A program made the position numbers and the translations under genes. Of a stretch of DNA of 64,000 nucleotides, positions 29,868-39,456 are shown in pieces. The stretch spans positions 496,001 through 560,000 of the forward strand of contig NZ_LKKK01000011.1 of the NCBI RefSeq assembly GCF_001446935.1, read 5' to 3'. The first letter of the stretch is position 1. Every line of letters starts with the position of its first letter. The DNA comes from Pseudomonas sp. TTU2014-080ASC. Lineage in GTDB: Bacteria; Pseudomonadota; Gammaproteobacteria; Pseudomonadales; Pseudomonadaceae. The notes under the pieces are model-generated. The model saw nothing but the letters and a program-made list of their open reading frames with translations. It ran no database searches and was not told the DNA's origin.

Positions 29868-30821
29868 TTAAAAACCTTCAGTAGCGATGACAGGCTTACC
29901 TGTGGTTCTGCTCAAGGCCAGAAGGAAAATTTTCTGCAGTTCGGGATCGTTGCGCGTTAGCTCGATCAGGCTTTGTTCCAGCTCATTGGCTTCTTCTTCC
30001 AAGCCTAGCTCCGACAAGCGTTTAACCCGATGCACCCACTGAGCGACATCGTCACCCTCAAGGTCGTTGTAGATCAGGTCGTGGGCTTCCCTCAGCTTAC
30101 CGCGCAGGGTGCGGCTGACTGGGAGGGTGGCTTCTGCATGAGCCGAGCCTAAGTCATCCGTAACACTAATCTGAAGTGAGTCGATCCGCGCTGCGTTGAG
30201 TTCTGCGAACGGACTGTCCAACAGATTCAAACGCAGAATGCCGTTGCGGTCGGTTAACAGTTCATGGGATTTTCCCGCTGCCTTGACCATCACCGGGCGC
30301 TCTGCCCAAGGTAGGCTGGAGTACTCGGTTGTTGGTTCCTGGCGTTGTTCTTCGAGGCTGGCTAGATTCTGTTGGGAACGGCCGTTGGATTCCACGTTCA
30401 TTGCCGGGTTAAGCCCGGCAATGCCGTAGTTGATCCAGTCTTTAGTGGCGCTATCCGGGACGCTGCCAAATGTCACTACATCAAGAACATTAGCGCCGAT
30501 GCCGCCTACTACCGCGAGGGCTCCGAGCGGAATTTCATACAGCTCGCGCCACGCTTGGTAGGGGGTGTAACGGTCATAGCGACGTGTCACGTTGATGGTG
30601 GTGACTTCAAAAGTCTTTTGTTCATGCACCCGAACACGTCGTTGAGGCAGTTCCAAAACCTCAAGCTCGCCAAGATCGATCTGCAAGCTGTGATCGATAA
30701 GATTCCGTTCAATTCGTTCTTCATGTTCACTGCGTTGCGGCAAGTGGTTGGCGCAGCCGTTGAGCAGCACGGCGCTGCTCAACAGGGCAATGGCAGGGAT
30801 GAAGGTGTTTCGCTGATGCAT
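29868..30821 (-). CDS. Conserved hypothetical lipoprotein
   Basis: A 317-residue protein with a lipoprotein signal ending LLNGC (Cys23). I do not recognise a domain. Visible are an N-terminal region rich in charged residues, a short hydrophobic glycine-rich stretch (GALAVVGGIGANVLDVVTFG, about residues 98-117), and a helical C-terminus. The gene lies downstream of proS on the same strand with a 24-base gap, and occupies the place of a similar hypothetical lipoprotein gene in P. aeruginosa. Confidence 0.75.
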   Translation of the reverse strand: MHQRNTFIPAIALLSSAVLLNGCANHLPQRSEHEERIERNLIDHSLQIDLGELEVLELPQRRVRVHEQKTFEVTTINVTRRYDRYTPYQAWRELYEIPLGALAVVGGIGANVLDVVTFGSVPDSATKDWINYGIAGLNPAMNVESNGRSQQNLASLEEQRQEPTTEYSSLPWAERPVMVKAAGKSHELLTDRNGILRLNLLDSPFAELNAARIDSLQISVTDDLGSAHAEATLPVSRTLRGKLREAHDLIYNDLEGDDVAQWVHRVKRLSELGLEEEANELEQSLIELTRNDPELQKIFLLALSRTTGKPVIATEGF

Positions 30822-30845
30822 GACGTCTCTGACTGTAGAGGTTGA

Positions 30846-32561
30846 TCAACAACCGATGCGATTTTTCAGGAAGCTGAGAATATCGGCCACAGGCACGTTC
30901 TGTACCTCGGTTTCCTTACGGCTCTTGTATTCAAGATTGCCTTCGGCAAGGCCGCGATCACTGACAACGACGCGATGGGGGATGCCGATCAGCTCCATAT
31001 CCGCAAATTTGATGCCGGGACTGGTTTTTTTGTCACGGTCATCCAGCAGAACTTCGTAACCGGCTGCTGTCAGTTCCGCGTAAAGCTTATCGGTAGCTTC
31101 GCGGACCACATCGGTTTCGTAGCGTAGCGGCACCAAAGCAATCTGGAAGGGGGCCAGTGCATCGGTCCAGCGGATACCCCGATCATCGTAGTTCTGCTCG
31201 ATGGCAGCAGCCACTACGCGGGATACGCCGATGCCGTAGCAGCCCATCACCAGTGTAACTGGCTTGCCATTTTCGCCCAGAACCTGGCAGTTCAGCGCTT
31301 CACTGTATTTGGTGCCCAGCTGGAAGATATGGCCCACTTCGATGCCGCGCTTGATAACCAAGGTGCCCTTGCCATCCGGGCTTGGGTCTCCAGCGACTAC
31401 GTTACGGAGGTCAGCGACTGTTGGAAGTGGCAGGTCACGCTCCCAGTTGACGCCGAAGTAGTGTTTGTCGTCGATGTTGGCACCGGAAGCAAAGTCGCTC
31501 ATCAGTGCAACAGAGCGATCCACGATGCAGGGGATTGGCAAATTGACCGGGCCCAGAGAGCCAGGGCCTGCACCAATAGCTGCACGGATTTCTTCTTCGG
31601 ATGCAAACACCAGTGGGCTGGCGACTTGCTCCAGATTGGCAGCCTTGATTTCGTTGAGTTCATGGTCGCCACGAACGATCAGGGCGACCAGTGTGCCTTC
31701 CTCAGCGCCATGAACGATCAGGGTTTTGATGGTTTTCTCAATGGCAAGCGAGAAGCCTTCAACGAGCGCATCGATGGTCTTGGTGTTCGGGGTGTCGACC
31801 AGGCGCATGGCCTCGGTTGCCGCGCCGCGCGTGGTTTCGCGCGGGATGGCTTCAGCTTTTTCAATGTTCGCTGCGTAATCGGAGGTGTCGCTGAAGGCAA
31901 TATCGTCTTCCCCGGACTCAGCCAGTACGTGGAACTCGTGAGAGCCGGTTCCGCCAATGGAGCCGGTGTCAGCTTGTACCGGGCGGAAGTTCAGGCCCAG
32001 TCGAGTGAATACGTTGCAGTATGCCTGGTGCATGCGATCGTAGGTTTCCTGTAGGGAAGCCTGGTCGGCATGGAACGAGTAGGCATCTTTCATGATGAAT
32101 TCACGGCCGCGCATCAGGCCGAAGCGAGGGCGGATTTCATCACGGAATTTGGTCTGGATCTGGTACATGTTGATCGGCAGCTGCTTGTAGCTGTTCAGCT
32201 CGTTGCGGGCCAGATCGGTAATCACTTCTTCATGGGTAGGGCCGACACAGAAATCGCGGTTGTGACGGTCCTTCAGGCGCAGCAGCTCTGGGCCGTACTG
32301 TTCCCAGCGACCGGACTCCTGCCACAGTTCAGCAGGCTGAATGGCCGGCATCAGCACTTCCAGAGCGCCTGCTGCGTTCATTTCCTCGCGCACAATACGC
32401 TCAGCTTTGCGCAGCACTCTCAGGCCCATCGGCAGCCAGGTATAGAGGCCGGAAGCCAGTTTGCGGATCATGCCTGCACGCAGCAGCAGCTGGTGGCTGA
32501 TTACGACGGCGTCGGAAGGGGTTTCTTTGAGGGTGGAAAGCAGGAACTGACTGGTACGCAT
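30846..32561 (-). CDS. proS: Prolyl-tRNA synthetase
   Basis: A 571-residue class II synthetase of the bacterial type with the editing insertion. Start at 32561 gives [20 protein letters not shown], the conserved N-terminus. Motif 2 reads [23 protein letters not shown] (given in parts: [17 protein letters not shown]), the insertion domain spans about 220-400 and contains the [10 protein letters not shown] entry, and motif 3 is [17 protein letters not shown]. The anticodon-binding domain occupies the last 110 residues. It charges tRNA-Pro and clears Ala-tRNA-Pro. Confidence 0.95.
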   Translation of the reverse strand: MRTSQFLLSTLKETPSDAVVISHQLLLRAGMIRKLASGLYTWLPMGLRVLRKAERIVREEMNAAGALEVLMPAIQPAELWQESGRWEQYGPELLRLKDRHNRDFCVGPTHEEVITDLARNELNSYKQLPINMYQIQTKFRDEIRPRFGLMRGREFIMKDAYSFHADQASLQETYDRMHQAYCNVFTRLGLNFRPVQADTGSIGGTGSHEFHVLAESGEDDIAFSDTSDYAANIEKAEAIPRETTRGAATEAMRLVDTPNTKTIDALVEGFSLAIEKTIKTLIVHGAEEGTLVALIVRGDHELNEIKAANLEQVASPLVFASEEEIRAAIGAGPGSLGPVNLPIPCIVDRSVALMSDFASGANIDDKHYFGVNWERDLPLPTVADLRNVVAGDPSPDGKGTLVIKRGIEVGHIFQLGTKYSEALNCQVLGENGKPVTLVMGCYGIGVSRVVAAAIEQNYDDRGIRWTDALAPFQIALVPLRYETDVVREATDKLYAELTAAGYEVLLDDRDKKTSPGIKFADMELIGIPHRVVVSDRGLAEGNLEYKSRKETEVQNVPVADILSFLKNRIGC

Positions 32562-32668
32562 AATTGGCTGTTCTGTCGGTTGCAAGAGATTTTAAATGGT
32601 CGGCATTGTACGGTGCCTGTACCCATGCGTACAGGATGCTGACGTTAGTCGAATGAATAGGGGCCTTT

Positions 32669-33088
32669 ATGGGTGAGCTGACTGCTGAACAGGTGCAAAA
32701 ACTGATCCGCGCTGGTCTGCCGATGGCGGAGGATATCAACCTGATGATTGACCGGCTGGATACGCAAGGCGTGCTGGCCCGTGTGCCCTTTCATAGCAAA
32801 CTTGTGAGGCCGGGCGGAACCCTTTCCGGGCCGACCATCATGGCCCTTGCAGATGCGGCCATGTATGCAGTTGTGCTGGGGCGGCTGGGGCGCGTGGAGA
32901 TGGCGGTGACGTCCAATCTGAATATCAATTTTCTGGTTAAGCCCAGGCCTGTTGACCTGCTTGCGCAGGCGAGCATTCTGCGTTTGAGTCGCCGTCAGGC
33001 GGTCTGTGAAGTGGCTGTTTATTCGCAAGGTGCTGAAGACGAGCTGGCCGCGCATGTGACGGGGACGTATGCGCTGCCAATCGGTTAA
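32669..33088 (+). CDS. PaaI-type hotdog thioesterase
   Basis: A 139-residue hotdog-fold protein. It shows the PaaI-like core RPGGTLSGPTIMALADAAMYAVVLG followed by TSNLNINFLVKPRP, which form the central helix and acyl-binding strand. It likely hydrolyses an acyl-CoA; substrate unknown. It is divergent from proS and ends at a strong terminator shared with the convergent porin gene. Confidence 0.85.
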   Translation: MGELTAEQVQKLIRAGLPMAEDINLMIDRLDTQGVLARVPFHSKLVRPGGTLSGPTIMALADAAMYAVVLGRLGRVEMAVTSNLNINFLVKPRPVDLLAQASILRLSRRQAVCEVAVYSQGAEDELAAHVTGTYALPIG

Positions 33089-33100
33089 TTACACATAAAG

Positions 33101-33127
33101 AAAAGGCCCGGTTGACCGGGCCTTTTC
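33101..33127. terminator. Bidirectional intrinsic terminator
   Basis: An 11-bp stem (AAAAGGCCCGG and complement) with TTGA loop and T-run on both strands, between the convergent thioesterase and porin genes. Confidence 0.92.
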
Positions 33128-33153
33128 GTAGTGAGTGTCGCGAGGTCTGTGAG

Positions 33154-34419
33154 TTACAGGATGCTCAGCGGGTACTCAACGATTACACGTACTTCGTCAA
33201 TGGACGGAGAGCCGTAGTAAACGCCATCGCTGGAACGGTAGGTAGCCTGGCGTACTTTCAGGCTCAGGTCCTTAGCGGCACCTTCCTGAACAACGTAGCC
33301 AACCTGGATGTCACGTTCCCACTCTTTGCCATTGCTGGTGGTAGCGGTTTCAGCACCCGAACCACTTACGTAGCGAGTCATGAAGCTCAGACCAGGAACG
33401 CCAAACTCAGCAAAGTCCAGGTCGTAGCGCAGCTGCCAGGATTTCTCGTCTTCGGCGTTGAAGTCGGAGCGTTGGATGGAGTTGGCCAGCCATACGGTGC
33501 CGCCGCCATCTACGCCGTAGTCGTAGCCAATGCCGTCAAAGCCGCCAATGGACTTCTGGTACGCAGCAGTGATGGTGTGCGCGCCAATGTTGTACGCGGC
33601 TGCCAGGCTCCAGATGGTGTTGTCTTCATCTTGGCCAGTGCCGGTGTACTCTTTGTCGTAGTCGGTTTTGTAGATGTTGAAGTCGAAGTTCAGGGACTGG
33701 TTGTCGCTGATGCCGTAGGTGTAGTTAACGTTACCGTAATACTTCTTGAAGGCATCTTCTACATCGGAAGCGTACAGAGAAACAGACAGGTCGTCCGAGA
33801 AGCTGTAGCTACCGCCGAATGCGTCGGCGCTCTTCAGACCCAGGCTGTCGTGGTAGCTCTGATCTTGAGCGTTGATCGCTGTGAAGTGACCAGCGTGAAG
33901 GGTCAGGCCTTCGATCTCGTTGCTGGTAACCAGGAAGCCTTCAGCGACTTCTGGCAGCAGACGGCTGTCGTCGGTGCTGAATACCGGCAGTGCAGTGAAC
34001 TGATCGCCATACTTCAGAACAGTGTTGGAAACACGCAGTTTCACTGCGCCACCTGCTTCGGAGTAATCATCAGCAGAGCGACCGTCGCTGTTGGTTGGGA
34101 ACAGGCCAGTGCCAGAAGTGCCCTTGCCGCCGTCCAGCTTGAGGCCCAGCAGGCCGATTGCATCAACACCAAAGCCTACAGTGCCTTGGGTGAAGCCGGA
34201 TTCGAAAGTCCCGATGAAGCCTTGGCCCCACTCTTGAGGATCATCCTGACGAGTAGGGTCGTTACGGAAGTCACGGCTGAAGTACAGGTTGCGGCTCAGG
34301 ACGTTGAAGCTGCTGTCCTCAACAAAGCCCTTGGACTCAGATTGACTGGATGCTACTGCCATTTGGCTAGTGCCAGCAGCTACTGCGAGGGCGATTACGC
34401 TCCACTTCATCACTTGCAT
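33154..34419 (-). CDS. OprD-family outer-membrane porin
   Basis: A 421-residue porin. Signal peptide MQVMKWSVIALAVAAGTSQMAVAS, then KGFVEDSSFNVLSRNLYFSRDFR, the OprD/OccD-OccK opening. Repeated barrel segments such as GVGGAVKLRVSNTVLKYGDQ-like and SWQLRYDLDFAEFGVPGLSF follow; the C-terminus is PLSIL. A GGAG ribosome site precedes the ATG. The locus (after proS and the thioesterase) matches that of oprD in P. aeruginosa, but substrate assignment to basic amino acids would need phylogeny, so no symbol is given. It is related to the truncated porin at the left edge. Confidence 0.9.
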   Translation of the reverse strand: MQVMKWSVIALAVAAGTSQMAVASSQSESKGFVEDSSFNVLSRNLYFSRDFRNDPTRQDDPQEWGQGFIGTFESGFTQGTVGFGVDAIGLLGLKLDGGKGTSGTGLFPTNSDGRSADDYSEAGGAVKLRVSNTVLKYGDQFTALPVFSTDDSRLLPEVAEGFLVTSNEIEGLTLHAGHFTAINAQDQSYHDSLGLKSADAFGGSYSFSDDLSVSLYASDVEDAFKKYYGNVNYTYGISDNQSLNFDFNIYKTDYDKEYTGTGQDEDNTIWSLAAAYNIGAHTITAAYQKSIGGFDGIGYDYGVDGGGTVWLANSIQRSDFNAEDEKSWQLRYDLDFAEFGVPGLSFMTRYVSGSGAETATTSNGKEWERDIQVGYVVQEGAAKDLSLKVRQATYRSSDGVYYGSPSIDEVRVIVEYPLSIL

Positions 34420-35037
34420 CGTGATTGCTCCTTTGGTTTATAAAAGTTGCACCGCCTGCTTGTAGTTATACGGCGGCTCTTTTTTTCTTGTCTCGGCGGT
34501 AGTTTATAACATGGTCTTATTGTTGATTAACAGATTAAAACTAGCGTCCAAGTTGACTTTTAACCGCCATTTTTACTCTCCGCAATACCCAGCTTGCTTC
34601 GGTATTACTTCTGGCATGATCGCCGGGTAATTACCTATGGATATGCTCGGTTAATTAATCGTGCGGGTTAAAGTCCTATAGCGGTATCCCTTAGCAAAAG
34701 TCGTGCACAAATTCGCAGGTACCTTGCAATATCCGCTTATGAGTCCGTTTTTTGATGGAATTCCGGTTGATTTTCCTGATTTTTTTTCCATTTCCCGTTT
34801 TTCTTTCGCTCTGAGTCGCGTTGCCATGCTGATCTGAGCTGGCGCAGATGTGAAGGTATTACCAAAGGGAACATTTTGGTGCAGTCGTGCTTCTTGATTG
34901 CGAATTATGCAGCACGCTGGTGCGTGTCTTGGTGGGTGAGGTGGCTGAGCTGGATGGGTGTGTACTGCTATCATGGTTGGGATTAAGCGGCGTTGAAGAT
35001 GCTGTATGCCGCAAGCAGGTTTTATATTGAGGTGTTT
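34420..35037. other. Long divergent intergenic region upstream of the porin and HIT genes
   Basis: A 618-base A+T-rich stretch with no convincing gene. Next to the porin start a small inverted repeat (CCGCC...GGCGG, about 34452-34477) is followed on the plus strand by a T-run. The length suits a heavily regulated porin promoter. No known RNA family was recognised. Confidence 0.55.
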
Positions 35038-35463
35038 ATGTTTGTTATTGATTCTCAATTGCAAAAAGATACTGTTTTAATAGGCGAGTTCACGCTGTGC
35101 AGTCTGTTGCTGATGAACGACTCACAGTATCCGTGGTTTATTCTTGTGCCCCGTCGTGAGGATGTTAGCGAGCTTTTTCAGCTTGATCTTTCAGATCAGC
35201 AGCAGCTGTGGAAAGAAACCACGGTGCTTGCAGAGGTTCTCAAGGATTGCTTCGCCGCAGATAAGATGAACGTAGCAACATTAGGTAATGTGGTCAGCCA
35301 GCTGCACATGCATGTCATTGTGCGTCGCAAAGAGGACCCGTCCTGGCCTGCGCCTGTTTGGGGCAACCTCCCTGCCAAGGTTTATTCATCTGAGGAATTG
35401 CAGACAATCAGGCAGAGGCTGCGGGCCGTTCTTACCAATGACTTCCGTTTTGCGGAGAGTTGA
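35038..35463 (+). CDS. HIT-family protein
   Basis: A 141-residue member of the histidine-triad superfamily. The triad is present as QLHMHVIVRR (HxHxH-type core with the third position Val-Ile), with an upstream ILVPRRE segment. These proteins bind or hydrolyse nucleotide conjugates. The ATG at 35038 is preceded by GAGGT; an upstream in-frame ATG lacks such a site. slyX follows within 3 bases. Confidence 0.88.
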   Translation: MFVIDSQLQKDTVLIGEFTLCSLLLMNDSQYPWFILVPRREDVSELFQLDLSDQQQLWKETTVLAEVLKDCFAADKMNVATLGNVVSQLHMHVIVRRKEDPSWPAPVWGNLPAKVYSSEELQTIRQRLRAVLTNDFRFAES

Positions 35464-35466
35464 AAG

Positions 35467-35673
35467 GTGGACATAGAGCAGCGTGTGAACGAGCTGGAGA
35501 TGCGAGTGGCTTTCCAGGATGACACCATTCAGTCTCTGAACGATGCATTGTTTGAGCAGCAGCGGCAGTTGGAAAAGCTGCAGATGCAGATCGCAGCATT
35601 ATCTAAACGGCAAGCAGAGGTCAGTGCCCATTTTGGGATTGAGGAGGATGTAACGCCTCCGCCCCATTATTAA
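35467..35673 (+). CDS. slyX: SlyX family protein
   Basis: A 68-residue acidic coiled-coil protein (heptads from about residue 3 to 48) ending in the signature PPPHY. The start is GTG with GAAAGG upstream. Function unknown; it is co-transcribed with the HIT gene and followed by a strong terminator. Confidence 0.9.
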   Translation: MDIEQRVNELEMRVAFQDDTIQSLNDALFEQQRQLEKLQMQIAALSKRQAEVSAHFGIEEDVTPPPHY

Positions 35674-35685
35674 GCTGTTGCTCAA

Positions 35686-35717
35686 AACAAAAGGCCCGCA
35701 TTAGCGGGCCTTTTGTT
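35686..35717. terminator. Bidirectional intrinsic terminator
   Basis: A 14-bp perfect stem (AACAAAAGGCCCGC and complement) with ATTA loop, between the convergent slyX and cold-shock genes. Confidence 0.92.
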
Positions 35718-35722
35718 TATCT

Positions 35723-36322
35723 CTACCGACGCTGCGGTGTGGCGACTACGTCTTCAGCTTGAAGGCCTTTGTCGCGCTGCATGACGGAAAACTCAACGCG
35801 TTGTCCCTCGATTAATACGCGGTGGCCTTCGCCACGAATCGCGCGGAAGTGAACGAAAATATCGTCACCGGAGTCTCGGGAAATAAAGCCAAATCCTTTT
35901 GATGTGTTGAACCACTTCACTGTGCCGCTTTCGCGATCGCCTGTGTTCTGTGAGAGCAGCTTGCGACCCAGGTTGATGCGCAGGTTGGTCGCTAAGTGAA
36001 CCGCTACAGCCAATGTAACCAAGCTGAGGCTGACCAGCTCGGCTGGATAATTGGCGATGGTTGAGAGTGGTGCAAGCAGGATCAGGCCCTGAAGCAGGGT
36101 GCTGACCAGGAGAAACGCTGAAACCAGACTCTGGGCATGTTGGCGAGCGCCGTCGTGCCAGATTGGTAGTTGTGGGGCAAACAGCAGGTTGCTCAGGCCG
36201 AGTAAGGTGAGGCACAGGGCGCTGGCGTTTTGTAGGAAGGGCTCGGCCTCGGGGCTGAGCATAGGGGTGAATGACAGTAGCACGGCCACTAGGCCGGCCA
36301 AGAGGTGGACGATTTTTAACAT
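35723..36322 (-). CDS. Membrane-anchored cold-shock-domain protein
   Basis: A 199-residue fusion. The N-terminal 120 residues contain four hydrophobic segments (about 3-21, 34-50, 66-86 and 95-112). A complete cold-shock domain follows from about residue 130: [18 protein letters not shown] with RNP1 (KGFGFI) and DDIFVHF (RNP2), ending near residue 195. Free cold-shock proteins are about 70 residues, so this one would display its nucleic-acid-binding domain at the membrane, presumably on the cytoplasmic side. A similar gene occurs at this place in other Pseudomonas (PA0961 in my memory). Confidence 0.85.
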   Translation of the reverse strand: MLKIVHLLAGLVAVLLSFTPMLSPEAEPFLQNASALCLTLLGLSNLLFAPQLPIWHDGARQHAQSLVSAFLLVSTLLQGLILLAPLSTIANYPAELVSLSLVTLAVAVHLATNLRINLGRKLLSQNTGDRESGTVKWFNTSKGFGFISRDSGDDIFVHFRAIRGEGHRVLIEGQRVEFSVMQRDKGLQAEDVVATPQRR

Positions 36323-36636
36323 GTGTAATGAACTCGCTTTGCTTAATTAAAAACCACGGAAATAAAAGGCTGCGCGTAGTGATTCAGTGCCGAAAGGAGT
36401 GGCGTGAGATGTCAGCCTGAGGCGTAGGACAAGTGCTGGCCTGGCGCCACGCGTGGTATTTAACAGTAAAGCCCCGGGCTTCTCAATCAAGTGGATAACA
36501 AGTTAGGTTAAAAGCCTGGGGGCAGAAACTTGACTGCTGCATGTCATGCTGCGGATGAGTTCTACTTTCAAGGTGCAGATGTGCAGTGGTAGGCAGAGAG
36601 GGGGGAGCCCGCAGTGCGGGCTCTTTTGAGGCGGAA
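36323..36636. other. Intergenic region with a plus-strand terminator
   Basis: This 314-base region separates the cold-shock gene and dps, both on the minus strand. It ends in a hairpin whose T-run serves the plus strand, for which no plus-strand gene exists; see the findings. Another short palindrome AAGCCCCGGGCTT lies near 36469. No ORF with a credible start was seen. Confidence 0.5.
36605..36627 (+). terminator. Hairpin with plus-strand T-run downstream of dps
   Basis: An 8-bp stem (GAGCCCGC/GCGGGCTC), 3-base loop, followed by TTTT on the plus strand. On the minus strand, where it would end dps, the base run after the stem is C-rich, so its polarity favours plus-strand transcription. Confidence 0.6.
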
Positions 36637-37107
36637 TCAGGCAGCAAGCAGGCTGCGCAGCATCCATGCATTCTTCTCATGAATCTGCATGCGCTGAGTC
36701 AGCAGGTCTGCAGTTGGCTCATCGCTGACTTTGTCCAGCAGCGGGAATATGCCGCGAGCGGTGCGGGTCACTGCTTCCTGGCCTTGAACTAGCAGGCGGA
36801 TCATTTCCTCTGCGCTTGGCACGCCTTCCTCTTCCTTGATCGAAGATAGGCGGGAGTATGCTGCGTACGTGCCGGGCGCCGGGAAGCCCAGAGCGCGAAT
36901 GCGCTCGGCGATCAGGTCGACAGCCAAGGCGAGCTCGTTGTACTGGCCTTCAAACATTAGGTGCAGGGTGTTGAACATCGGCCCGGTAACGTTCCAGTGG
37001 AAGTTATGGGTCTTCAAGTACAGGGTATAGGTGTCTGCAAGCAGGTGGGAAAGCCCTTCGGCAATGGCTGCACGATCTTGTTCGGCGATGCCGATGTTGA
37101 TTTCCAT
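36637..37107 (-). CDS. dps: Dps-family ferritin-like DNA-protection protein
   Basis: A 156-residue protein that forms 12-mers, stores iron and protects DNA from peroxide. The ferroxidase ligands lie in [22 protein letters not shown] (read as [10 protein letters not shown] and LHLMFE) and in the [13 protein letters not shown] helix, in agreement with the Dps/MrgA family. The ATG has AGGAGAGG 6 bases upstream. It stands alone between two non-coding regions. Confidence 0.93.
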   Translation of the reverse strand: MEINIGIAEQDRAAIAEGLSHLLADTYTLYLKTHNFHWNVTGPMFNTLHLMFEGQYNELALAVDLIAERIRALGFPAPGTYAAYSRLSSIKEEEGVPSAEEMIRLLVQGQEAVTRTARGIFPLLDKVSDEPTADLLTQRMQIHEKNAWMLRSLLAA

Positions 37108-37571
37108 GGTTCCTCTCCTCTCGGTGGATTCGACAGTGGTGCAGAATCTGCGCGTGATTGGTGGTAGAGCCTATCATGGCTAGAGAATATTGGCCGCAGC
37201 CCCTATGAATTTATGGGTGTAAATTTTCACATGTCCGGCGTTTCTGTATGTCGAGGTGTTGCTTGCAGGGCTGTGAGATCCCATCTGTGCTGCTTTAGTG
37301 GTGCCAGATAGGCTTCGGCTGCGTGGTAGGTCGCCTCTATAAAGGTGAGTAGGATGTGGCGGCTGCAAGCGACTGATTATCTATATATAATGCACAGCTT
37401 TGCCGGGTTTTGTGGGGTGGCCGCTAGGTGAGTAATAGCCACTGGTCATGACTATCCTGTAAGACAGAACAATGGCGGAAAATGGCGTCCGCGCCAGCCG
37501 GTTAATCGGCCACGAGCGCCGCAGTATGTGCGGCCCGACGAATTCAAGACTCAAGAGAAGCGACTACCACC
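37108..37571. other. Divergent intergenic region between dps and aspS
   Basis: A 464-base region without genes. It contains a good -10 box for aspS (see the promoter entry) and a leader hairpin CCGCA-GTATG-TGCGG near 37518. Nothing else was recognised. Confidence 0.6.
37363..37391 (+). promoter_or_regulatory. Candidate sigma-70 promoter for aspS
   Basis: A consensus -10 TATAAT at 37386-37391 stands 17 bases after a weak -35 (CTGCAA). It would give a leader of about 175 bases before aspS. Confidence 0.4.
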
Positions 37572-39347
37572 ATGATGCGCAGCCATTATTGCGGCCAATT
37601 GAACGAGAGCCTGGACGGCCAGGAAATTACCCTTTGCGGTTGGGTGCACCGCCGTCGTGACCACGGCGGGGTTATCTTCCTTGATATTCGCGACCGCGAA
37701 GGTCTGGCTCAGGTGGTGTTTGACCCGGATCGTGCGGAAACCTTTGCCAAGGCTGACCGTGTGCGCAGTGAGTACGTGGTGAAAATCACCGGTAAGGTGC
37801 GCCTGCGTCCTGAGGGCGCTCGCAACGCCAACATGGCTAGCGGCGCCATTGAAGTGCTGGGCTATGAGCTGGAAGTGTTGAACGAGTCTGAAACACCACC
37901 ATTCCCGCTTAATGAATACACTGATGTAGGCGAAGAAACCCGCCTGCGTTACCGTTTTATTGACCTGCGTCGCCCGGAAATGGCTGAAAAGCTGAAGCTG
38001 CGCTCGCGCATTACATCCAGCATCCGTCGTTACCTGGATGAAAATGGCTTCCTCGACGTTGAAACGCCAATCCTGACCCGCGCTACGCCGGAAGGCGCAC
38101 GTGACTATCTGGTACCGAGTCGTACCCACGCCGGCAGCTTCTTCGCACTGCCGCAGTCGCCACAGCTGTTCAAGCAGCTGCTGATGGTGGCGGGCTTTGA
38201 CCGCTACTACCAGATCGCAAAGTGCTTCCGTGATGAAGACCTGCGTGCAGACCGCCAGCCGGAATTCACCCAAATCGATATCGAAACCAGCTTCCTCGAT
38301 GAAGCCGACATCATGGGCCTTACCGAGAAGATGGTGCGCCAGCTGTTTAAAGAAGTGCTGGATGTCGAATTCGGCGAGCTGCCTCACATGACGCTGGCAG
38401 AGGCCATGCGCCGCTTCGGTTCAGACAAGCCAGACCTGCGTATTCCGCTGGAGCTGGTAGACGTTGCCGATCAGCTGAAAGACGTCGAATTCAAGGTCTT
38501 CGCGGGTCCTGCTAATGATCCGAAGTGCCGTGTAACTGCGCTGCGCGTACCGGGTGGTGCGAGCATGCCGCGCAGTAAAATCGACGAATACACCAAGTTT
38601 GTCGGTATCTACGGTGCGAAAGGTCTGGCCTATATCAAGGTCAACGAGCGTGCCAATGGTGTTGATGGCTTGCAATCGCCGATCGTTAAGAACATCCCGC
38701 TGGAAAACATCAACGTGATCTTGGATCGCGTGGGTGCAGTGGATGGCGATATCGTCTTCTTCGGTGCAGATAAGGCCAAGATCGTTAGCGAGGCGCTGGG
38801 TGCACTGCGGATCCGTCTGGGTCATGATCTGAACCTGCTGACCTGCGAGTGGGCTCCGCTGTGGGTTGTGGACTTCCCGATGTTCGAAGAGAACGACGAC
38901 GGTAGCCTGACCGCTATGCACCACCCGTTTACTGCGCCGAAGTGCACGCCGCAAGAGTTGGAGGCTAATCCGTCAGCTGCGCTGTCCCGTGCGTATGACA
39001 TGGTCCTCAACGGCACTGAGCTGGGCGGTGGTTCCATTCGTATCCACGACAAGAATATGCAACAGGCGGTATTCCGTGTGTTGGGTATCAGTGAAGACGA
39101 ACAGCAGGAGAAGTTTGGCTTCCTGCTCGACGCGCTGAAGTTCGGTGCGCCACCTCATGGCGGTCTGGCGTTTGGTTTGGATCGTCTGGTGATGCTCATG
39201 ACCGGTGCGCAGTCTATCCGTGAAGTGATTGCCTTCCCGAAAACTCAGAGCGCTGCGTGTGTCATGACCCAGGCGCCGGGTGAGGTGGATAACAAGTCGC
39301 TGCGTGAGCTGCATATTCGTCTGCGCGAACAGCCCAAGGCTGAATAA
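37572..39347 (+). CDS. aspS: Aspartyl-tRNA synthetase (AspRS)
   Basis: A 591-residue class II synthetase of bacterial length. The N-terminal OB-fold anticodon domain begins [16 protein letters not shown]; the catalytic core shows [38 protein letters not shown] (motif 2) and the motif 3 segment [16 protein letters not shown]. The bacterial GAD insertion spans about 290-425. Pseudomonas AspRS is often non-discriminating (Asp/Asn); residues to decide this were not assessed. A terminator follows immediately. Confidence 0.95.
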   Translation: MMRSHYCGQLNESLDGQEITLCGWVHRRRDHGGVIFLDIRDREGLAQVVFDPDRAETFAKADRVRSEYVVKITGKVRLRPEGARNANMASGAIEVLGYELEVLNESETPPFPLNEYTDVGEETRLRYRFIDLRRPEMAEKLKLRSRITSSIRRYLDENGFLDVETPILTRATPEGARDYLVPSRTHAGSFFALPQSPQLFKQLLMVAGFDRYYQIAKCFRDEDLRADRQPEFTQIDIETSFLDEADIMGLTEKMVRQLFKEVLDVEFGELPHMTLAEAMRRFGSDKPDLRIPLELVDVADQLKDVEFKVFAGPANDPKCRVTALRVPGGASMPRSKIDEYTKFVGIYGAKGLAYIKVNERANGVDGLQSPIVKNIPLENINVILDRVGAVDGDIVFFGADKAKIVSEALGALRIRLGHDLNLLTCEWAPLWVVDFPMFEENDDGSLTAMHHPFTAPKCTPQELEANPSAALSRAYDMVLNGTELGGGSIRIHDKNMQQAVFRVLGISEDEQQEKFGFLLDALKFGAPPHGGLAFGLDRLVMLMTGAQSIREVIAFPKTQSAACVMTQAPGEVDNKSLRELHIRLREQPKAE

Positions 39348-39354
39348 AGCATGA

Positions 39355-39382
39355 AAAGAAGCCTGGTTATCCAGGCTTCTTT
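39355..39382 (+). terminator. Intrinsic terminator after aspS
   Basis: A 12-bp stem (AAAGAAGCCTGG and complement) with TTAT loop and a T-run, 8 bases after the stop. Confidence 0.9.
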
Positions 39383-39456
39383 GTTATGGTCGGGCGGTAG
39401 CTGAGATAGTGCTGTCTGAATTTGGATTGTGAAACTGATGGAGTCGGAGTGAAGTT

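Noticed and set aside
33112..34443. 443-codon open frame on the plus strand
   Set aside because: It mirrors the OprD-type porin gene with its signal peptide and barrel motifs on the other strand.
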